Part shown: positions 28,829 through 38,753 of the stretch, in pieces | Position numbering within the stretch: position 1 is the first letter of the stretch | Layout of the letters: the number at the start of each line of letters is the position of its first letter | Assembly (NCBI RefSeq): GCF_003481985.1 | Contig: NZ_QUMD01000018.1 | Coordinates: forward strand, 1-62,867 | DNA from: Clostridium sp. OF09-36 | Lineage (GTDB): Bacteria > Bacillota > Clostridia > Lachnospirales > Lachnospiraceae | Direction: 5' to 3' | DNA: 62,867 nt | Program-made: the position numbers and the translations under genes | The notes under the pieces: model-generated | Database searches by the model: none | The model's input: the letters and a program-made list of their open reading frames with translations, nothing else | What the model was told of the DNA's origin: nothing

Positions 28829-29521
28829 ATGATACACACTAAGATGAAAGAACTGCCCTGTGAGGAGCGGCCATATGAACGCTGCGTAAAATCCGGCCCG
28901 GAGCATTTAAGCGATGCACAGCTTCTTGCTGTGATCCTCCGGACCGGTAGTGCGCAGGAGAGCGTACTGGAGCTGGCAACCCGGATCCTGGAGCTTGGAG
29001 GTCCCGGAGAAGGAATTCTGGGACTTTTGCATTTGTCCCTTCCGGAGCTGATGGGCATCAAGGGCATCGGGCAGGTAAAGGCCATCCAACTGCAGTGCAT
29101 CGGAGAACTTTCCAGACGCATCTGGAAACGCAAAGCCATGAAAAGCCCGGTCCGTTATAACGAGCCGGCGCAGGTGGCAGAATACTATCAGGAAGATTTG
29201 CGTCATAAGGAACAGGAAGAGTTCCACATGATGCTTTTTAATACCAAACAGAACATGATCGGAGACGTAGCACTGTCGAAAGGGACGGTGAATGCGTCTC
29301 TTGCCACACCGAGGGAAATCTTTATCCAGGCACTCCGGTTTCAGGCAGTCAGCCTGATCCTGGTGCACAATCACCCGAGCGGCGACCCGGAACCAAGCAG
29401 GGAGGATATCCTGCTTACCAGACGGGTGGAGGAAGCCGGAAAGGTGATCGGGATCGCGGTGTTAGATCATATCATCATAGGTGACGGCACTTATGCCAGC
29501 ATAAAAGAACGGGGATTATAA
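28829..29521 (+). CDS. radC: RadC/YsxA family JAMM-domain protein
   Basis: 230 residues. A helix-hairpin-helix part (LMGIKGIGQVKAIQLQ) is followed by the JAMM metalloprotease-like domain with LVHNHPSGDPEPSREDILLT supplying the zinc ligands. Despite the name, a direct DNA repair role is doubtful; the function in most bacteria is unknown. The ATG at 28829 is set by GGAGG 9 bases upstream. It ends 3 bases before mreC, an order also found in Bacillus. Confidence 0.92.
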   Translation: MIHTKMKELPCEERPYERCVKSGPEHLSDAQLLAVILRTGSAQESVLELATRILELGGPGEGILGLLHLSLPELMGIKGIGQVKAIQLQCIGELSRRIWKRKAMKSPVRYNEPAQVAEYYQEDLRHKEQEEFHMMLFNTKQNMIGDVALSKGTVNASLATPREIFIQALRFQAVSLILVHNHPSGDPEPSREDILLTRRVEEAGKVIGIAVLDHIIIGDGTYASIKERGL

Positions 29522-29524
29522 CAA

Positions 29525-30399
29525 ATGGAATCAAAACGCAGCAAATACATTCTGATCGGATTGTCGGTTTTCTGCATTCTGCTGATCGGCATTACTTCCT
29601 TTAAGGACGGGTTCTTGAACCCGCTCAGAAGCGGAGTCGGGTATGTGTTAAGCCCGATCCAGTCCGGGGTAAACCGGGTGGGAACCTCTTTGTATAACGG
29701 AATTAGCAATTACAGTACTCTACACAGCGCTATGGCAGAAAAGCAGGCCCTGCAGGACCGCATCGATGCCTGGTGGAGGAGAACAGCCGCCTGCAGTCAG
29801 AGCAGTTTGAACTGCAGAGACTGCGTGAGCTGTACCAGCTGGACCAGGACTATATGCAGTATGAGAAGATCGGCGCCAGAGTCATTGCAAAAGATTCCGG
29901 TGACTGGTTCCAGGTATTCCGGATCAACAAGGGCTCCGCAGATGGCGTGCAGGTAGATGCCAACGTCATTGCCGGGGGCGGTCTGGTCGGCATTGTTACC
30001 GATGTGGGAGCGCATTATGCCACAGTCCGTTCCATCATAGACGATGTGAGCCGTGTCAGCGGCATGGCGCAGCAGTCCGGCGATACCTGCATCGTCTCCG
30101 GTGACCTGACCCTGTTTGGGGAAGGACGCCTGCGGATCAGCAATGTTGCCCAGAACGCAGATTTCAAAGACGGAGACCGGATCGTGACTTCGAACATCAG
30201 TTCCAAATTCCTTCCGGGAATCCTGATCGGTTATGCTGCGGATATCACCACAGATGAGACCCGGCTGACGAAATCCGGGTATCTGATCCCGGCAGCCCAG
30301 TTTGACAGCCTTCAGGAGGTCCTGGTCATAACTTCCCTGAAGGACGAAGCACAGCAGGAAAGTACAGAAGAAACAGAGGGGGCACAGACAGGCGCATGA
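29525..30399 (+). CDS. mreC: Rod shape-determining protein MreC (one frameshift)
   Basis: Bitopic membrane protein that couples MreB to the cell-wall elongation machinery. One membrane segment (about residues 9-27), a coiled coil (about 65-110) and an external double beta-barrel domain with GLVGIVTDVG and GDRIVTSNISSKFLPGILIGY. The frame breaks at 29769: CC for CCC, restoring DALVEENSRLQSEQFELQ. About 291 residues. The stop overlaps the mreD start (GCATGA). Confidence 0.92.
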
Positions 30400-30911
30400 A
30401 AAGGATCTTACTGAATGTCGTACTGATGATGCTGGCCTTTACGGTCCAGAACTGTGTATTTCCGCTGATCCCGTTTCTTACCGCAACGCCAAACCTGCTT
30501 TTAATCCTGACCTTTTCCTTTGGCTTTATTTATGGAAAAGGGGCGGGGCTTTTGTACGGCCTGTTTGCTGGTATCCTGCTGGATCTTTTTTATAGCGGGC
30601 CATTTGGCTTTTATACCCTGCTGTTTATCAATATCGGCTATTTCAATGGAATCTGTACCCAGTATTATTATGAGGATTACATCAACCTGCCGCTGTTGAT
30701 GAGCCTGGTCAATGAGCTGGTCTATAACCTGTATATTTACGTTTTCCGCTTTCTGATCCGCAACCGTCTGGACTTCCTTTATTATGCAAAGGAGATCATC
30801 ATCCCGGAGCTGATCTTTACCGTGGTGACGACACTTTTGATCTATCGCTTCTTCCTGTCGGCAAACCGCAGGCTGGATGAGCTGGATAACCGGCGGGACC
30901 GGGAACGCTAA
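30396..30911 (+). CDS. mreD: Rod shape-determining protein MreD
   Basis: 171 residues, almost entirely hydrophobic, with five to six predicted membrane helices and the moderately conserved YGLFAGILLDLFYSGPFGFYTLL. Part of the elongasome with MreC, RodA and PBP2. The ATG overlaps the end of mreC. The short charged C-terminus (RRLDELDNRRDRER) is cytoplasmic. The PBP2 gene starts 37 bases on. Confidence 0.9.
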   Translation: MKRILLNVVLMMLAFTVQNCVFPLIPFLTATPNLLLILTFSFGFIYGKGAGLLYGLFAGILLDLFYSGPFGFYTLLFINIGYFNGICTQYYYEDYINLPLLMSLVNELVYNLYIYVFRFLIRNRLDFLYYAKEIIIPELIFTVVTTLLIYRFFLSANRRLDELDNRRDRER

Positions 30912-30948
30912 AACGTAATACCATGACGTAATAGGAGTGATAAAACGC

Positions 30949-33831
30949 GTGCTGAACGATTACTTCCATAAAATATACGACTTTTTTAAGCGGGTCTTAA
31001 GCTCCCGCATCTTTGCACTGGCGCTGGTGTTTACCGGAATGTTTCTTGTACTTGCTGCGAAACTGTTTGAACTTCAGATCGTAAACGGGGAAGCTTATCT
31101 TGAGGATTATGTCCAGATGATCGAGAAGACGGTGACAACACCGGGTACCCGCGGCAATATTTATGACAGAAACGGAAATCTTCTGGCTTACAATGAGCTG
31201 GCTTACGCAGTGACTGTGCAGGATACCGGCGATTACCCGAGAAGTGCCGGCATGAACGACATGTTGCTGCGGCTGGTCCGCATTTTAAATAAGCACGGGT
31301 ATGAGGCACAGGGAAAGCTGGAGATCGCGCTAAACGACGACGGCGAGATGATCTACACCTCGTCCTCGGAGGCAGCGAGAAAACGTTTCCTGCGCGACTT
31401 TTACGGACGCAAGTCTGTGGATGAGCTGGACGATGAAAAGGGAAAATACCCGACAGCCGTCACAGCCAGGGAGCTGATTGAAAAGAAAAAATCCTCCTAT
31501 GGTCTGGACAAAATGAAGGATGAAAAGGGCAATCCACTGATCCTTTCCGATGCAGAGCTGGTACAGCTTGTTAATATCCGGTATACGATGTCTCTTGTTG
31601 CATATAAAAAATATGAGGCAACAACCATCTGCGACCGCGTGGACGATGAGACTGTGGCAGACCTGATGGAGCATACGGCAGAGCTAAAGGGCGTGGAGGT
31701 GGCAGAGACTACCATCCGGCGCTATAACGATGCCGAGTATTTTGCACCGATCATCGGTTATACCGGAAAAGTGCAGGAGGACCAGCTCGAGGAATTAAAA
31801 AAGACAAATCCGGAGTATGAGCTCAGTGACATTGTCGGGCGTACCGGTATTGAGGCATCCATGGAGCTGGAGCTTCAGGGTCACAAGGGGTATAAGAATC
31901 TGGTGGTGAACAATGTGGGAAATGTCATGCAGGTGGTATCGGAAACACAGGCATCCACCGGAAACGACATTTACTTAACCATTGACCGGGACCTGCAGAT
32001 CGGTATTTACCATCTGATCGAGCAGCAGCTGGCAGGTATCGTAGCCAAGGCGCTGGTAAACCAGGACGTAGATACCTCCACGATCACGGATTCTTCTAAG
32101 ATCAGCATTCCGGTAAAGGATGCCTATTACCAGCTGGTCAACAACAATGTACTTTCCTTAAGCCATATGGCATCGGAGGATGCCACGGATATTGAACGCC
32201 AGATCCAGTCTGTCTACACCTCCTCCAGGGAGCAGATCTTAGAGCGCCTGCGTTATGAGCTGATGAGTGACCATGCCACGGTCATGAAGGACCTGCCGCA
32301 GGATATGATGGCGTACATGGCTTATATTTACAACTGGTTGTCCGATGCGACTGTTGGCATTGTACAGAAGGACCGAATCGACCAGAACGGTGAGAGCTAC
32401 CAGGCCTGGAAAAACGATGAGATCAGCCTGCGCGATTATATTTACGCCGGAATCTCCGAAAACTGGATCGACACGACAAAGCTGGATGTGACCAGCAAAT
32501 ACTCCAGCGCAGATGATATTTACCAGGTTCTGGTGGATTATGTCTTAGACCAGCTAAAGGACGATGCGAAATTTACCAAGCGTATTTACCGTTACCTGAT
32601 CAACGACCAGGTGATCACCGGCCGCCAGCTTTGCCTTGCTCTCTATGCACAGGGAGTCCTTCCCTACGATGCTAACGAGGTCCAGCTTCTGACGGCAAAT
32701 GGTGAGGAATATGCATTCCAGTTTATCCGCCGCAAGATCCAGAATATTGAGCTGACACCAGCCCAGCTGGCCCTCGATCCCTGCACGGGAGGTGCCGTGA
32801 TCACGGACGTCAATACGGGCGAGGTGCGGGCGCTGGTTACGTACCCGAGCTATGATAACAACCGCCTGTCGGGCAGCGCGGATCCGGCATACATGAGACA
32901 GCTTCAGGAGGATCTTTCCCTGCCGCTTTATAACAATGCCACACAGGCGAAAAAAGCACCGGGCTCCACCTTTAAGCCGATCACGGCGATTGCCGGCCTG
33001 GAGGAGAAGGTGATCGGTCTTTATGAGACGATCGACTGTACCGGTGAGTACAAGGAGGTAGACCCGTCCATCAAATGCTGGATCTATCCGGGACACCACG
33101 GACCATTAAATGTAGTGGGAGGAATCCAGAACTCCTGTAACTATTTCTTTGCAGAGGTAGCGCACCGCCTGTCCACGAACCGTGACACGCTGGTTTATTC
33201 TACCGACATGGGAGTCGAAACGATCCGCCGCTACGCAAGTATGTTTGGCTTGAACCGCCCATCTGGGATTGAGATCCCGGAGACAACACCAGAGCTTACC
33301 ACAGAGGACCCGGAGCGTTCTGCCATGGGACAGGGAACCAATTCCTACTCCAATGTGCAGCTTTCCCGCTACGTTGCGGCGATCGCAAACAGCGGAACCG
33401 TGTTCGATTTAAGTCTTCTGGATAAGATGACGGATTCGGAAGGAAATCTGATCGAGGATTATACGCCGAAGGTAACCGGACATGTAGACATTGCAGATTC
33501 TACCTGGGATGCAGTGCACCAGGGCATGCGTGCCGTGGTCACCGATGGTTCGGTAAAGGCTATTTTCAGGGACCTTGAGGTAGAGATCGCCGGAAAAACC
33601 GGTACCGCACAGGAGTCAAAAAGCCGTGGTAACCATGCATTCTTTATTTCCTACGGACCGTATACCAACCCGGAGATCTGCGTGACCGTCAATATCCCGT
33701 ACGGATATTCTTCCTCCAACGCAGCAGCAGTTGCAAAAAATATTTACCGCTTTTACTACGGATATACCGATCTGGATTCCATTCTCGGCAATGGAGCACT
33801 GGAAGTTTCCAATGTACGGGTCGGAGACTGA
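30949..33831 (+). CDS. Class B penicillin-binding protein 2 (elongasome transpeptidase)
   Basis: About 960 residues, longer than most PBP2 (600-700). One N-terminal membrane segment (about 20-42), a dimerisation domain with TRGNIYDRNGNLLAYNE, and a transpeptidase domain with S673-T-F-K676, S729-C-N731 and K883-T-G885. A stretch of roughly 250 residues between the dimerisation domain and the catalytic serine (about 370-620) is mostly helical and acidic and explains the extra length. I prefer the GTG at 30949, 11 bases after AGGAG, to the GTG at 30937 that overlaps that site. It sits between mreD and minC, so it belongs to lateral wall synthesis. Confidence 0.9.
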   Translation: MLNDYFHKIYDFFKRVLSSRIFALALVFTGMFLVLAAKLFELQIVNGEAYLEDYVQMIEKTVTTPGTRGNIYDRNGNLLAYNELAYAVTVQDTGDYPRSAGMNDMLLRLVRILNKHGYEAQGKLEIALNDDGEMIYTSSSEAARKRFLRDFYGRKSVDELDDEKGKYPTAVTARELIEKKKSSYGLDKMKDEKGNPLILSDAELVQLVNIRYTMSLVAYKKYEATTICDRVDDETVADLMEHTAELKGVEVAETTIRRYNDAEYFAPIIGYTGKVQEDQLEELKKTNPEYELSDIVGRTGIEASMELELQGHKGYKNLVVNNVGNVMQVVSETQASTGNDIYLTIDRDLQIGIYHLIEQQLAGIVAKALVNQDVDTSTITDSSKISIPVKDAYYQLVNNNVLSLSHMASEDATDIERQIQSVYTSSREQILERLRYELMSDHATVMKDLPQDMMAYMAYIYNWLSDATVGIVQKDRIDQNGESYQAWKNDEISLRDYIYAGISENWIDTTKLDVTSKYSSADDIYQVLVDYVLDQLKDDAKFTKRIYRYLINDQVITGRQLCLALYAQGVLPYDANEVQLLTANGEEYAFQFIRRKIQNIELTPAQLALDPCTGGAVITDVNTGEVRALVTYPSYDNNRLSGSADPAYMRQLQEDLSLPLYNNATQAKKAPGSTFKPITAIAGLEEKVIGLYETIDCTGEYKEVDPSIKCWIYPGHHGPLNVVGGIQNSCNYFFAEVAHRLSTNRDTLVYSTDMGVETIRRYASMFGLNRPSGIEIPETTPELTTEDPERSAMGQGTNSYSNVQLSRYVAAIANSGTVFDLSLLDKMTDSEGNLIEDYTPKVTGHVDIADSTWDAVHQGMRAVVTDGSVKAIFRDLEVEIAGKTGTAQESKSRGNHAFFISYGPYTNPEICVTVNIPYGYSSSNAAAVAKNIYRFYYGYTDLDSILGNGALEVSNVRVGD

Positions 33832-33846
33832 TAAAAAAGGGAGCGG

Positions 33847-34521
33847 ATGAAAGCTATGAAAAACAGGATTGTGATCAAAAGCAGCAAGGCTGGCATGACG
33901 GTGATCCTGGATCCGGAGTGCAGCTTTGAAGACCTGATCGGGGAGCTTGCTGCAAAATTTAAGGATTCAGCCAGGTTCTGGGGAAATGCCCAGATGGCCC
34001 TGCTTCTGCAGGGCCGTGAACTGACAGCGGCACAGGAAATGCAGATCGTCAATACCATTACGGAAAATTCCGGGATCGAAGTGCTCTGCCTTCTGGACCA
34101 GGATTTAGACCGCGTGGAGCGGTGCGAGAAGGCACTCAACCAGAAGCTGATGGAGCTTTCCGAACGGACCGGCCAGTTTTACCGTGGGGATCTGCACCGC
34201 GGGGAGTCCATAGAGTCGGAAGCCAGCATCGTCATCATCGGGGATGTGCGCCATGGGGCCCGGGTAACGGCAAAGGGCAATATCATTGTGCTTGGGGAGC
34301 TGCGCGGGTCGGTGCATGCCGGGGCAGCCGGAAACCAGGAAGCAGTGGTAGCTGCCATGGAAATGGCCCCGCTTCAGATCCGTATTGCGGATGTTTCCTG
34401 CCATTATGGGGATAAAGGGCGGAAGCTTGGCAAGGGTCCCATGCTTGCTACTGTAGAAAATTGTAGTATTTGTACGAAAGTAATAAAAAAATCCTTCTTA
34501 AATATGTTAAATTTCAATTAA
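33847..34521 (+). CDS. minC: Septum site-determining protein MinC
   Basis: Inhibitor of FtsZ assembly that works with MinD. 224 residues. The N-terminal domain (1-95) includes DPECSFEDLIGELAAKF. The C-terminal beta-helix (about 105-200) contains the diagnostic GDLHRGESI, GDVRHGARVTAKGNIIVLGELRG and GSVHAGAAG repeats, then QIRIAD. The last 25 residues (VENCSICTKVIKKSFLNML) differ from the usual ending, in which VENG is followed by a short acidic strand, so a base may be miscalled near 34460. It precedes minD by 64 bases. Confidence 0.9.
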   Translation: MKAMKNRIVIKSSKAGMTVILDPECSFEDLIGELAAKFKDSARFWGNAQMALLLQGRELTAAQEMQIVNTITENSGIEVLCLLDQDLDRVERCEKALNQKLMELSERTGQFYRGDLHRGESIESEASIVIIGDVRHGARVTAKGNIIVLGELRGSVHAGAAGNQEAVVAAMEMAPLQIRIADVSCHYGDKGRKLGKGPMLATVENCSICTKVIKKSFLNMLNFN

Positions 34522-34585
34522 TACTGGAAATATTTAAGAATATAGGTTAAAATAGAATTTGTAAAATTTTTCAGGAGGCGTTTCT

Positions 34586-35377
34586 ATGAGCGAGGTCATG
34601 GTAATTACTTCTGGAAAAGGCGGGGTCGGCAAAACCACTACCACCGCAAACATCGGAACAGGTCTGGCACTGTTAGGTTACAGCGTTGTGCTGATCGATA
34701 CAGACATCGGCCTGCGGAACTTAGATGTTGTGATGGGACTGGAAAACCGGATCATTTATAATCTGGTTGACGTGGTGGAAGGCAATTGCCGTATGAAGCA
34801 GGCCCTGATAAGAGACAAAAGATACCCAAACCTTTACCTGCTCCCATCAGCCCAGACCCGGGACAAGTCCTCTGTGAATCCCGGCCAGATGGTAAAGCTG
34901 GTGGATGAGCTGCGAGGAGAGTTTGACTATATCCTGCTAGACTGTCCTGCGGGGATTGAGCAGGGCTTTCAGAACGCCATTGCGGGTGCTGACCGGGCAC
35001 TTGTGGTCACCACACCGGAGGTATCTGCCATCCGGGATGCCGACCGCATCATTGGTCTGTTAGAGGCGGCCCGCATGGAGGACATTCATCTGATCGTGAA
35101 CCGTATCCGCATGGATATGGTACGCCGGGGTGACATGATGTCCGTGGACGATGTGGCAGATATCCTGGCTGTTCCCGTGATCGGTGTAGTCCCGGACGAT
35201 GAAGATATTGTTGTATCCGCAAACCAGGGAGAACCGCTGGTGGACACCAGCTCTCTGGCGGGAGAAGCATACTTGAATATCTGCAGGAGGATTTCCGGGG
35301 AATCTGTTCCGTTTATGGATCTGGACCCGCACAAGGGAATTCTGGTCCGTATTTCCGGCTTTTTAAAGAGGGCATAG
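34586..35377 (+). CDS. minD: Septum site-determining ATPase MinD
   Basis: 263 residues. The deviant Walker A motif SGKGGVGKTTTTANIG begins at residue 9. DTDIGLRNLDVVMGLENR and LLDCPAGIE follow, and the C-terminal amphipathic helix LVRISGFLKRA targets the membrane when ATP is bound. MinD recruits MinC, and MinE drives its release. AGGAGG lies 8 bases before the ATG. The stop lies next to the minE RBS (GGAGGTGAT). Confidence 0.96.
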   Translation: MSEVMVITSGKGGVGKTTTTANIGTGLALLGYSVVLIDTDIGLRNLDVVMGLENRIIYNLVDVVEGNCRMKQALIRDKRYPNLYLLPSAQTRDKSSVNPGQMVKLVDELRGEFDYILLDCPAGIEQGFQNAIAGADRALVVTTPEVSAIRDADRIIGLLEAARMEDIHLIVNRIRMDMVRRGDMMSVDDVADILAVPVIGVVPDDEDIVVSANQGEPLVDTSSLAGEAYLNICRRISGESVPFMDLDPHKGILVRISGFLKRA

Positions 35378-35388
35378 GAGGTGATCGG

Positions 35389-35708
35389 ATGAGAATACCG
35401 GGAAGATCCACAAGGAGCAATTCCGGGAAGATCGCAAGGAGCAGGTTAAAGCTGCTTCTTGTTTCGGACCAGTCTGGCATAAGCCTGGGACCATCGGAAT
35501 GATCCGCGATGACCTGGCCAGTATCTTATCCAGATATGTCCAGATCGATGCAGGATCTGTGGAAGTAAAGCTGGTCCGGCCGGATGCGGAAAGCCTGCAG
35601 ACAGCCTGGATCACAGCGGCATTTCCAATCCGGAATGCTATTACCGCAAAGAATAAAGCGTTACTGTTTACACAATGTGTGAACAGTAGCAGTAAAACCG
35701 TTTCATGA
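35389..35708 (+). CDS. minE: Cell division topological specificity factor MinE (one frameshift)
   Basis: Stimulates MinD ATPase. From the ATG at 35389, 12 bases after the minD stop, the sequence runs GKIARSRLKLLLVSDQSG, the MinD-interacting helix, then stops early. Reading CC at 35484 as CCC restores SPGTIGMIRDDLASILSRYVQID, the anchor and dimerisation part, and VEVKLVRPDAES. After repair it is about 106 residues, some 15-20 longer than usual at the C-terminus. Because of the frameshift an automated caller would miss the N-terminal half. Confidence 0.82.
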
Positions 35709-35721
35709 TGAGGAATGAAGA

Positions 35722-36840
35722 ATGCTTCTAGATTATAACTTCAGAAATTACAATTACCGTTTATTCCTTTATGTGTTGCTATTAAATATTACCGGCGTCC
35801 TGATCATACGGAGCGCCTCAAACCAGGATATCTCCATGGTCGTAAAGCAGATCGTGGGAATCCTGGCCGGACTGACAGCAGTTATTATCCTGTCTCTTGT
35901 AGATTACCACAAAGTGGTTTCCTTTGCACCGTTTATCTATGGTGCCAGCCTGGCCTTCCTTCTGGCTGTGCTGGTATTTGGCGTAAGCAGAGGTGTGGCA
36001 CGGCGCTGGCTGGTGCTTCCGGTGATCGGACAGATCCAGCCATCCGAGTTTGTAAAGATCGGCCTCATTGTATTTTTTGCCTGGTATTTATCCAAGTACC
36101 AGGAGCGGGTGAACCAGTTTAGAATCCTGTTTTTTGCAGGACTTTTATTTCTGGCAGCCTTTGGCCTTATCTTTTTACAGCCGAACCTGTCCACCAGTCT
36201 GGTCACCATGGTAATCTTTCTCTGTATGCTGTTTGCAGCCGGGTTAAGCTACCGCTGGATCCTAGGGGCGCTTGCAGTTGTGGTTCCGTGCGGGGCATTG
36301 TTTATTTATCTGCTCCAGTATAACATGGTACCGTTTCTGCAGGATTATCAGGTGCGCCGTATCATGGCATTCATCGATCCTGCGAACTATGCAGAAGCCA
36401 ACCTCCAGCAGAATAACTCCATTATGGCAATCGGCTCTGGCATGCTGCAGGGAAAAGGACTCAATAACAATACTCTGGCATCCGTGAAGAACGGAAATTT
36501 CCTGTCCGAGGAGCAGACGGATTTTATCTTCGCTGTTATCGGGGAGGAGCTTGGCTTTATTGGCTGCATGGCCGTGATCTTTCTGATCGCTCTGACTGTC
36601 TATGAGTGTCTGATCATGGCAGCGCGGGCAAAGGATCTGATGGGAAGCCTGCTCTGTGTGGGGCTGGCATCCCTTCTGGCATTCCAGAGTTTTGCTAATA
36701 TAGCTGTTGCTACAGGAATCCTGCCGAATACAGGCCTGCCGCTTCCCTTCATCAGCTACGGCGTAAGCTCGCTGCTGAGTGTTTATCTGGGAGTCGGCGT
36801 AGTGATGAATGTAGGACTTCAGAGAAAAGTAAGTAACTAA
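35722..36840 (+). CDS. rodA: FtsW/RodA/SpoVE family glycosyltransferase
   Basis: 372 residues with about ten membrane helices. SEDS-family marks: ARRWLVLPVIGQIQPSEFVKIGLI, the LLFLAAFGLIFLQPNLSTSL region with the catalytic Asp/Asn position, QTDFIFAVIGEELGF, and PNTGLPLPFISYGVSSLL. It polymerises lipid II for the sidewall with PBP2 encoded nearby. The position in the mre/min cluster supports RodA, not FtsW or SpoVE. The ATG at 35722 lies 14 bases after the minE stop. Confidence 0.92.
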   Translation: MLLDYNFRNYNYRLFLYVLLLNITGVLIIRSASNQDISMVVKQIVGILAGLTAVIILSLVDYHKVVSFAPFIYGASLAFLLAVLVFGVSRGVARRWLVLPVIGQIQPSEFVKIGLIVFFAWYLSKYQERVNQFRILFFAGLLFLAAFGLIFLQPNLSTSLVTMVIFLCMLFAAGLSYRWILGALAVVVPCGALFIYLLQYNMVPFLQDYQVRRIMAFIDPANYAEANLQQNNSIMAIGSGMLQGKGLNNNTLASVKNGNFLSEEQTDFIFAVIGEELGFIGCMAVIFLIALTVYECLIMAARAKDLMGSLLCVGLASLLAFQSFANIAVATGILPNTGLPLPFISYGVSSLLSVYLGVGVVMNVGLQRKVSN

Positions 36841-36857
36841 TAAAGGAGGGTTCTGTT

Positions 36858-37252
36858 ATGAACATCGGTTTAATCGCACATGATTCCAAAAAGAAGCTGA
36901 TGCAGAATTTCTGCATTGCATACAGAGGGATTTTGAATAAACATGAGCTGTATGCAACCGGCACTACCGGACGCTCATTGAAGAGGTGACGAATTTAAAT
37001 GTACACAAATACCTGGCTGGCCATCTTGGGGGACAGCAGCAGCTGGCATCCCAGATCGAACACAACGATATGGATATGGTGATCTATCTGCGTGATCCCC
37101 TGCATCCGAAAAAGCATGAGCCGGATGTAAACGATGTAGTCCGCCTCTGTGATATCTATAATATTCCGTTCGCGACCAATCTGGCAACGGCAGAGCTTCT
37201 GATCAAGGCATTAGACCGTGGCGACCTGGAGTGGCGCGAGGTATATCGCTAG
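36858..37252 (+). CDS. mgsA: Methylglyoxal synthase (one frameshift)
   Basis: Converts dihydroxyacetone phosphate to methylglyoxal, a glycolytic bypass when phosphate is short. About 131 residues after repair. MNIGLIAHDSKKKLM opens at an ATG behind AAAGGAGGG. The GTTGR-L-I-E-E loop spans the frameshift at 36974, where one C is missing. The catalytic segment LRDPLHPKKHEPDVNDVVRL and IPFATNLATAELLI follow. It is encoded directly after rodA and 11 bases before the carboxypeptidase lipoprotein. Confidence 0.92.
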
Positions 37253-37263
37253 AGGTGCATGGT

Positions 37264-38222
37264 TTGAGAAGGATAAAAAGCTTAGCAGCAGTCTGTCTGC
37301 TTACCGGCCTGATCCTTACGGGCTGCGGCGGACAGACACAGATCACATACGATGGCTCCCGTCTGGAAAGCATGACAGCAGATCTTTCAGAGCACGCACA
37401 GGCAGATTCTTTCGCAAAGAACCTGTGTGTGGTAACGGGAACCGAAAACGAGGCGGATGCTTCTGTTACGGCGGAAGCAGCGGCTGTTTTTGGCGTGGAT
37501 ACAAAAGACGTGGTCTTCCAGAAAAACCCGTTTGAACGTCTCTATCCGGCCAGTATCACTAAGATCATGACAGCCTCATTGCGATCAGGGATGGCGATTT
37601 AAACGATACAGTCACGGTAGGACCGGAGGCAGTCATCACGGAGACGGGTGCTTCTCTGGCCCATATAAATCCCGGTGACACCCTCACGATGGAGCAGCTT
37701 TTATATGGCCTTATGCTTCCCTCTGGAAACGATGCGGGAGCAGCCATTGCAGTCCACATGGCAGGAAGCACGGAGGCCTTTGCGGAAAAAATGAATGAGA
37801 CTGCGCATGCCCTCGGGGCAACTGACACGCATTTTGTAAATCCGCATGGCCTGAGTGATGAAAACCATTATACGACAGCCTACGATCTTTACCTGATCTT
37901 TCAGGAGGCCATGAAATACGAGGAGTTCCGGAAAATCGTTGGAACGGTATCCTATCGGGCAGAGTATACCGATGCAGCCGGCCAGACAAAAACCCAGGAA
38001 TGGAAAAACAGCAACCAGTATTTAAACGGCAAGAGCAAGGCCCCGGACGGGATTACGGTTCTGGGCGGAAAGACCGGCACTACCAGGGCGGCAGGATCCT
38101 GCCTGATCCTGGGGTGTGAGGATGAAAACAGCAACGAATATGTATCCGTAGTACTGAAAGCGCAAAGCCGGGATGTCCTCTACGAGAATATGACAAATAT
38201 TGTTGGTAAAATTGTCAATTAG
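37264..38222 (+). CDS. D-alanyl-D-alanine carboxypeptidase lipoprotein (one frameshift)
   Basis: Penicillin-binding peptidase of the DacF/S11 family that trims peptidoglycan stem peptides. I start it at the TTG at 37264 (LRRIKSLAAVCLLTG), 8 bases after AGGTG, which gives a lipoprotein signal ending LTGCGG. Catalytic motifs: S97-I-T-K100, S154-G-N156 and K270-T-G272. The frame breaks at 37574: CC for CCC restores TALIAIRDGDLNDTV. About 319 residues. It closes the mre/min/rod cluster. Confidence 0.9.
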
Positions 38223-38312
38223 TGATTGCACATTCCATATATTTGTACTATAATTACTTTAATAATAAAAGAATTTTTATACAGATTCAATAAACCCAAG
38301 GAGGACACGACT

Positions 38313-38732
38313 ATGGTTCAGATCATTGCAGGCAGAAAAGGCAAAGGAAAAACAAAACATCTGTTGGATATGGCAAACAACGGTATTAAGGCAGCTACCG
38401 GTTCCATCGTCTATCTCGACAAGAGTTCCAAACACATGTATGAGCTCAATAACCGGATCCGTCTCATCAACGTAAACGAATACCCGGTTGCAAGCAGCCA
38501 GGGCTTCATCGGCTTTATCTGCGGTATCATTTCCCAGGATCACGACATTGAGACAATGTTTTTAGACAGCTTTTTGAAGCTTGCAGGTTTAGAGGGAGAA
38601 GACATCAGCGAAACAATCACCACATTAGAGGGCATTAGCGAAAAATACAATGTGAACTTTGTATTAAGCATTTCCATGGATGCAGCAGAAATGCCGGAGA
38701 ATGCACAGAAGGACGTAGTGGTTTCCCTGTAA
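38313..38732 (+). CDS. Small P-loop protein of unknown function
   Basis: 139 residues from the ATG at 38313, behind AAGGAGGACACGACT. The N-terminal MVQIIAGRKGKGKTKHLLDMAN has a G-x4-GKT nucleotide-binding loop. A possible Walker B-like hydrophobic strand with Asp occurs in DIETMFLDSFLKLAG. No membrane segment. It stands alone between the carboxypeptidase and a terminator and is well formed, so it is probably a real conserved protein of these Clostridia. I do not recognise a named family; it may be an ATPase or nucleotide sensor tied to wall growth by position only. Confidence 0.75.
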   Translation: MVQIIAGRKGKGKTKHLLDMANNGIKAATGSIVYLDKSSKHMYELNNRIRLINVNEYPVASSQGFIGFICGIISQDHDIETMFLDSFLKLAGLEGEDISETITTLEGISEKYNVNFVLSISMDAAEMPENAQKDVVVSL

Positions 38733-38753
38733 TACATAATCAAAAACATCTTT

